Of a DNA stretch of 64,000 nt, positions 61,887 through 64,000 are shown piece by piece. A program made the translations under genes and the position numbers. The notes beneath the pieces were generated by a model. That model ran no database searches. It saw nothing but the letters and a program-made list of their open reading frames with translations, and had not been told where the DNA came from. This stretch comes from Streptomyces sp. NBC_01317. Its GTDB lineage: Bacteria; Actinomycetota; Actinomycetes; Streptomycetales; Streptomycetaceae. Within the stretch, counting starts at the first letter, position 1; each line of letters opens with the position of its first letter. The stretch covers positions 5,875,001 to 5,939,000 of the forward strand of contig NZ_CP108393.1 in assembly GCF_035961655.1 (NCBI RefSeq). The letters are read 5' to 3'.

Positions 61887-62686
61887 GCGTCCCCGACCTC
61901 CCTCGCCACAGCACCTGTTCGCGCGCGTTCCCGTTCCCGTTCCCGCACCCTCGCCCGTACTCGCTCGGTCAACGTCTCCATGAGCCGGCGGACGACCTCC
62001 GCCTGCGCCGGGGCGAAGTCGGCCAGCAGGGCGGCGCCGAAGCCCGCGTCCATCGGCTGTCCTTCCGCCGGGATCGCGTCGATCAACGTGTCGGGGACGG
62101 CCGCCGCGATCGCCGCCGCCAGTGGCGGGATGCGCGGATCGTCGCGCGGCGCTTCTGCGAGGTCGTCCAACCGCCGGTAGAGCGCGAGCATTTCGGCGTC
62201 GTGAGCCAGCGGACGCAGGGCCTCGTACACGCGCCGGTCGCCGTGAGCGGTGTCAAAGAGAGTCAGCAATTCCCGGTCCTTGGCGGCCATGGGGGAGTCC
62301 GTGGCGGGGAGCGTCCCGAGGAGCCGCGTCAACGCGGGGGAGACCGGGACGGCGCCCCCGGACAGCGGGCCCGCCATCAGCTCGGCGAGCCTGGCGCGCC
62401 GCTCCTGGATCGCCCGCTCCTCCCGGGCCAGATCGGCGTCCAGCTCCGCGAGCACCTCGGCCAGCTCACGCCCGGCGTCGTCGGCGAGCACGTCCCGTAC
62501 CTCGTCCAGACCGAGCCCCAGCTCGGTCAGCCGGCGGATCCGGGCGAGCAGGACGGCGTCCCGTACCGAATACTCACGGTAACCGTTGGCCCGGCGCCCG
62601 GGCTCGGGCAACAGGCCCCGGTGGTGGTAGTGCCGTACCGCCCGCGGGGTGACCCCGATCAGCGCGGCGATCTCTCCGATCCGCAT
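61883..62686 (-). CDS. MerR family regulator
   Basis: A 267-residue MerR regulator. The N-terminal HTH is IGEIAALIGVTPRAVRHYHHRGLLPEP and the second wing YREYSVRDAVLLARIRRL. The long C-terminal part lacks a metal-type Cys cluster and is a coiled coil followed by helical effector domain (LAREERAIQERRARLAEL). It probably senses a small molecule rather than metal. Coupled to the membrane protein gene downstream. Confidence 0.92.
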   Translation of the reverse strand: MRIGEIAALIGVTPRAVRHYHHRGLLPEPGRRANGYREYSVRDAVLLARIRRLTELGLGLDEVRDVLADDAGRELAEVLAELDADLAREERAIQERRARLAELMAGPLSGGAVPVSPALTRLLGTLPATDSPMAAKDRELLTLFDTAHGDRRVYEALRPLAHDAEMLALYRRLDDLAEAPRDDPRIPPLAAAIAAAVPDTLIDAIPAEGQPMDAGFGAALLADFAPAQAEVVRRLMETLTERVRARVRERERERARTGAVAREVGDA

Positions 62687-62774
62687 ACGCCCAGTAGAAA
62701 CCTTGACGCCGCGACAAGGTCAAGCGGCTCACGCCGTGCGGGGGCCGCCCGCACGGCGGGTAACATGGTCAACA

Positions 62775-63188
62775 CGGCAGACGAGCCGGGCGGACGGCCG
62801 CGTCAAGATCTCCGATCTTGCCGAGGAACGTCCGGGCTCCACAGGGCAGGGTGATGGCTAACGGCCACCCGGGGTGACCCGCGGGACAGTGCCACAGAAA
62901 ACAAACCGCCGGGAGCTTCGGCCCCCGGTAAGGGTGAAACGGTGGTGTAAGAGACCACCAGTGCCCAGGGCGACCTGGGCAGCTAGGTAAACCCCACCCG
63001 GAGCAAGGTCAAGAGGGGCCTCCGTAGAACGAGACCCTGCGCGGACGCTTGAGGGCTGCCCGCCCGATGTCCGCGGGTAGACCGCACGAGGCCGGCGGCA
63101 ACGCCGGTCCTAGATGGATGGCCGTCTCCCCGGCCGCCGCGAGGCAACCGGGAGACAGAACCCGGCGTACAGCCCGACTCGTCTGCCG
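62775..63188 (+). ncRNA. rnpB: RNase P RNA (type A)
   Basis: A classic RNase P RNA of about 414 nt. The 5' CGGCAGACGAG pairs with the 3' CTCGTCTGCCG (P1). The conserved GAGGAACGTCCGGGCTCC (P4 5' side) and GGAGACAGAACCCGGCGTAC (P4 3' side) are intact, as is the AGGGTGAAACGGTGGTGTAA block. It processes the 5' ends of tRNAs. The exact transcript ends are not determined. Confidence 0.95.
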
Positions 63189-63191
63189 CTC

Positions 63192-63231
63192 AGGGCCCGC
63201 GACCAGCGAAAGTGCTGGTCAAGGGCCCTTT
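63192..63231 (+). terminator. Terminator of RNase P RNA
   Basis: A nested hairpin: outer AGGGCCC/GGGCCCT and inner GACCAGC/GCTGGTC around a GAAAGT loop, followed by TTGTG. Confidence 0.85.
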
Positions 63232-63365
63232 GTGTAGATCGTCTCTGATCGCCTGTCGGTGGCGTCGTGCGTTCGGCGCGTGCGTACTGGCTCGGCGGCT
63301 GTGGCCGGGAGCGTGTCGGTTGAAATTGCCTACCGTGAGGGGCCGTAAGGGCGGAGACTCGTGGC

Positions 63366-63983
63366 GTGGCTGACATGGGGGTGTTCCGGGACGTGGTTCT
63401 CGCGTGGGCTGCCGGTGGTTCCGGGGAGCTTGCGCGGGAGTTGGCCGGGCGGGTGGGCGTGCGGGTTGTTGTTCTGTTGGAAGGGCCCAGTGATGCCGCC
63501 GCGGTAAGTGCGTTGGCTGCGCGGCGCGGTAGGGATCTGGCCGCCGAAGGGGTCTGTGTGCTGCCTATGGGTGGTGCGATGAGTGTGGGGCGGTTCGTTC
63601 AGCTTCTTGGGCCGCCCGGCCTTGGGCTGCGGCTCGTGGGGTTGTGTGACGAGGCGGAGTTCTCCTTCTATGCCCGTGGGCTGGAGCGGGCCGGTGCGGC
63701 GCGGGAAGGGTTTTTTGTCTGCGTGGCTGACCTGGAGGATGAGTTGATCCGTGCCCTGGGTACGGACCGGGTGGCGGAACTGGTCGAGGCCGAGGGCGAT
63801 CTGCGCGCCCTCCAGACGTTTCTGCGTCAGCCCGCGCAGCAGGGCCGTACCTCGCGGCAGCAGTTGCGGCGCTTCCTCGGTACGAAGAAGGGGCGCAAGA
63901 TCCATTATGGGCGGGTTCTGGTCGAGGCCCTGGACCTCGACCGCGTACCCGCCCCGCTTGATGGCCTTCTCGCCAGCCTCTGA
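63366..63983 (+). CDS. Stand-alone TOPRIM domain protein (OLD-type)
   Basis: A 205-residue protein with a TOPRIM-like core: VVVLLEGPSDAAAVSALAARRG (catalytic Glu), LVGLCDEAEFSFYARG and VCVADLEDELIRALG (DxD/DxE acidic positions). This is the TOPRIM of OLD-family nucleases, here without the ABC-type ATPase that usually precedes it. The C-terminal ~65 residues are Arg/Gln-rich (TSRQQLRRFLGTKKGRKIHYG), perhaps for nucleic-acid contact. The start is GTG 63366. The nuclease activity is inferred from the fold only. Confidence 0.85.
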   Translation: MADMGVFRDVVLAWAAGGSGELARELAGRVGVRVVVLLEGPSDAAAVSALAARRGRDLAAEGVCVLPMGGAMSVGRFVQLLGPPGLGLRLVGLCDEAEFSFYARGLERAGAAREGFFVCVADLEDELIRALGTDRVAELVEAEGDLRALQTFLRQPAQQGRTSRQQLRRFLGTKKGRKIHYGRVLVEALDLDRVPAPLDGLLASL

Positions 63984-64000
63984 CCGCCGGGATGGAGAGT

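Overview
The window looks like a chromosomal segment of a Streptomyces or close relative. It is very GC-rich, has strong G/C third-position bias, uses many GTG and some TTG starts, and contains families typical of the genus (ECF41 sigma factor, DUF475/TerD tellurium-type genes, GT87/PAP2 fusion, Nif3/zinc-ribbon/RNase H-CobC trio, actinobacterial iron box). It is mostly ordinary core and accessory chromosome. I see no prophage, transposase, CRISPR array, rRNA or full biosynthetic gene cluster.

Layout. 1-1.1 kb: the end of a truncated gene and an HD-domain phosphohydrolase. 1.2-9.7 kb: a Ter (tellurium/stress) island with TerD, a DUF475 membrane protein, a TerA/TerF-like protein, a TerD with a Pro/Tyr-rich tail, then a tightly coupled operon of CitE-like aldolase, a fused PRTase-TRSP-StiP/PELOTA protein and a HAD phosphatase. 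This matches the predicted Ter-linked nucleoside-like metabolite pathway and is the strongest under-characterised system here. 9.7-17.7 kb: small membrane and stress genes (FmdB, DUF4383, coiled-coil, DUF4097), tRNA-Val, an ECF41 sigma factor, HxlR regulator, thioesterase, DedA and DoxX. 17.8-25.2 kb: a large FAD/NAD-binding protein, PhoD-like phosphatase, secreted HNH nuclease, HAD phosphatase and a peptidoglycan-binding protein. 25.4-31.9 kb: MFS exporter with a fused winged helix, GNAT, two membrane/Thr-rich proteins, and a GT87-PAP2 fusion.

31.9-37.5 kb: a surface-anchored squalene-cyclase-like repeat protein behind a candidate cobalamin riboswitch, an ExeM/NucH extracellular nuclease, a 0.74-kb intergenic region packed with REP-like repeats and two 110-bp MITE-like units, and a carboxymuconolactone decarboxylase family gene. 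37.7-44.2 kb: a glycosyltransferase-methyltransferase-cyclase-like operon behind an inverted repeat, followed on the other strand by membrane proteins, a cell-wall amidase and a second methyltransferase. 44.3-51.4 kb: two MFS exporters (one with a C-terminal carboxypeptidase-regulatory-like domain) and an ABC exporter plus two-component operon. 51.6-59.5 kb: a small ORF, an iron-boxed siderophore-binding lipoprotein, a 180-bp MITE, the Nif3/zinc-ribbon/RNase H-CobC trio, an SDR and a GNAT whose last codons come from a REP copy. 59.6-64 kb: KDPG aldolase, YaaA, a PH-like membrane protein with MerR regulator, the RNase P RNA gene, and a lone TOPRIM protein.

Functional reading. Stress themes dominate: Ter proteins, YaaA, envelope and efflux genes. 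Several genes carry expanded in-frame tandem repeats (PRTase leader, DUF4383, DedA, the FAD protein, the RNase H linker, the histidine kinase), which suggests slippage-driven growth of linkers in this genome. Starts were moved from the longest ORF wherever a Shine-Dalgarno sequence or family N-terminus argued for it.
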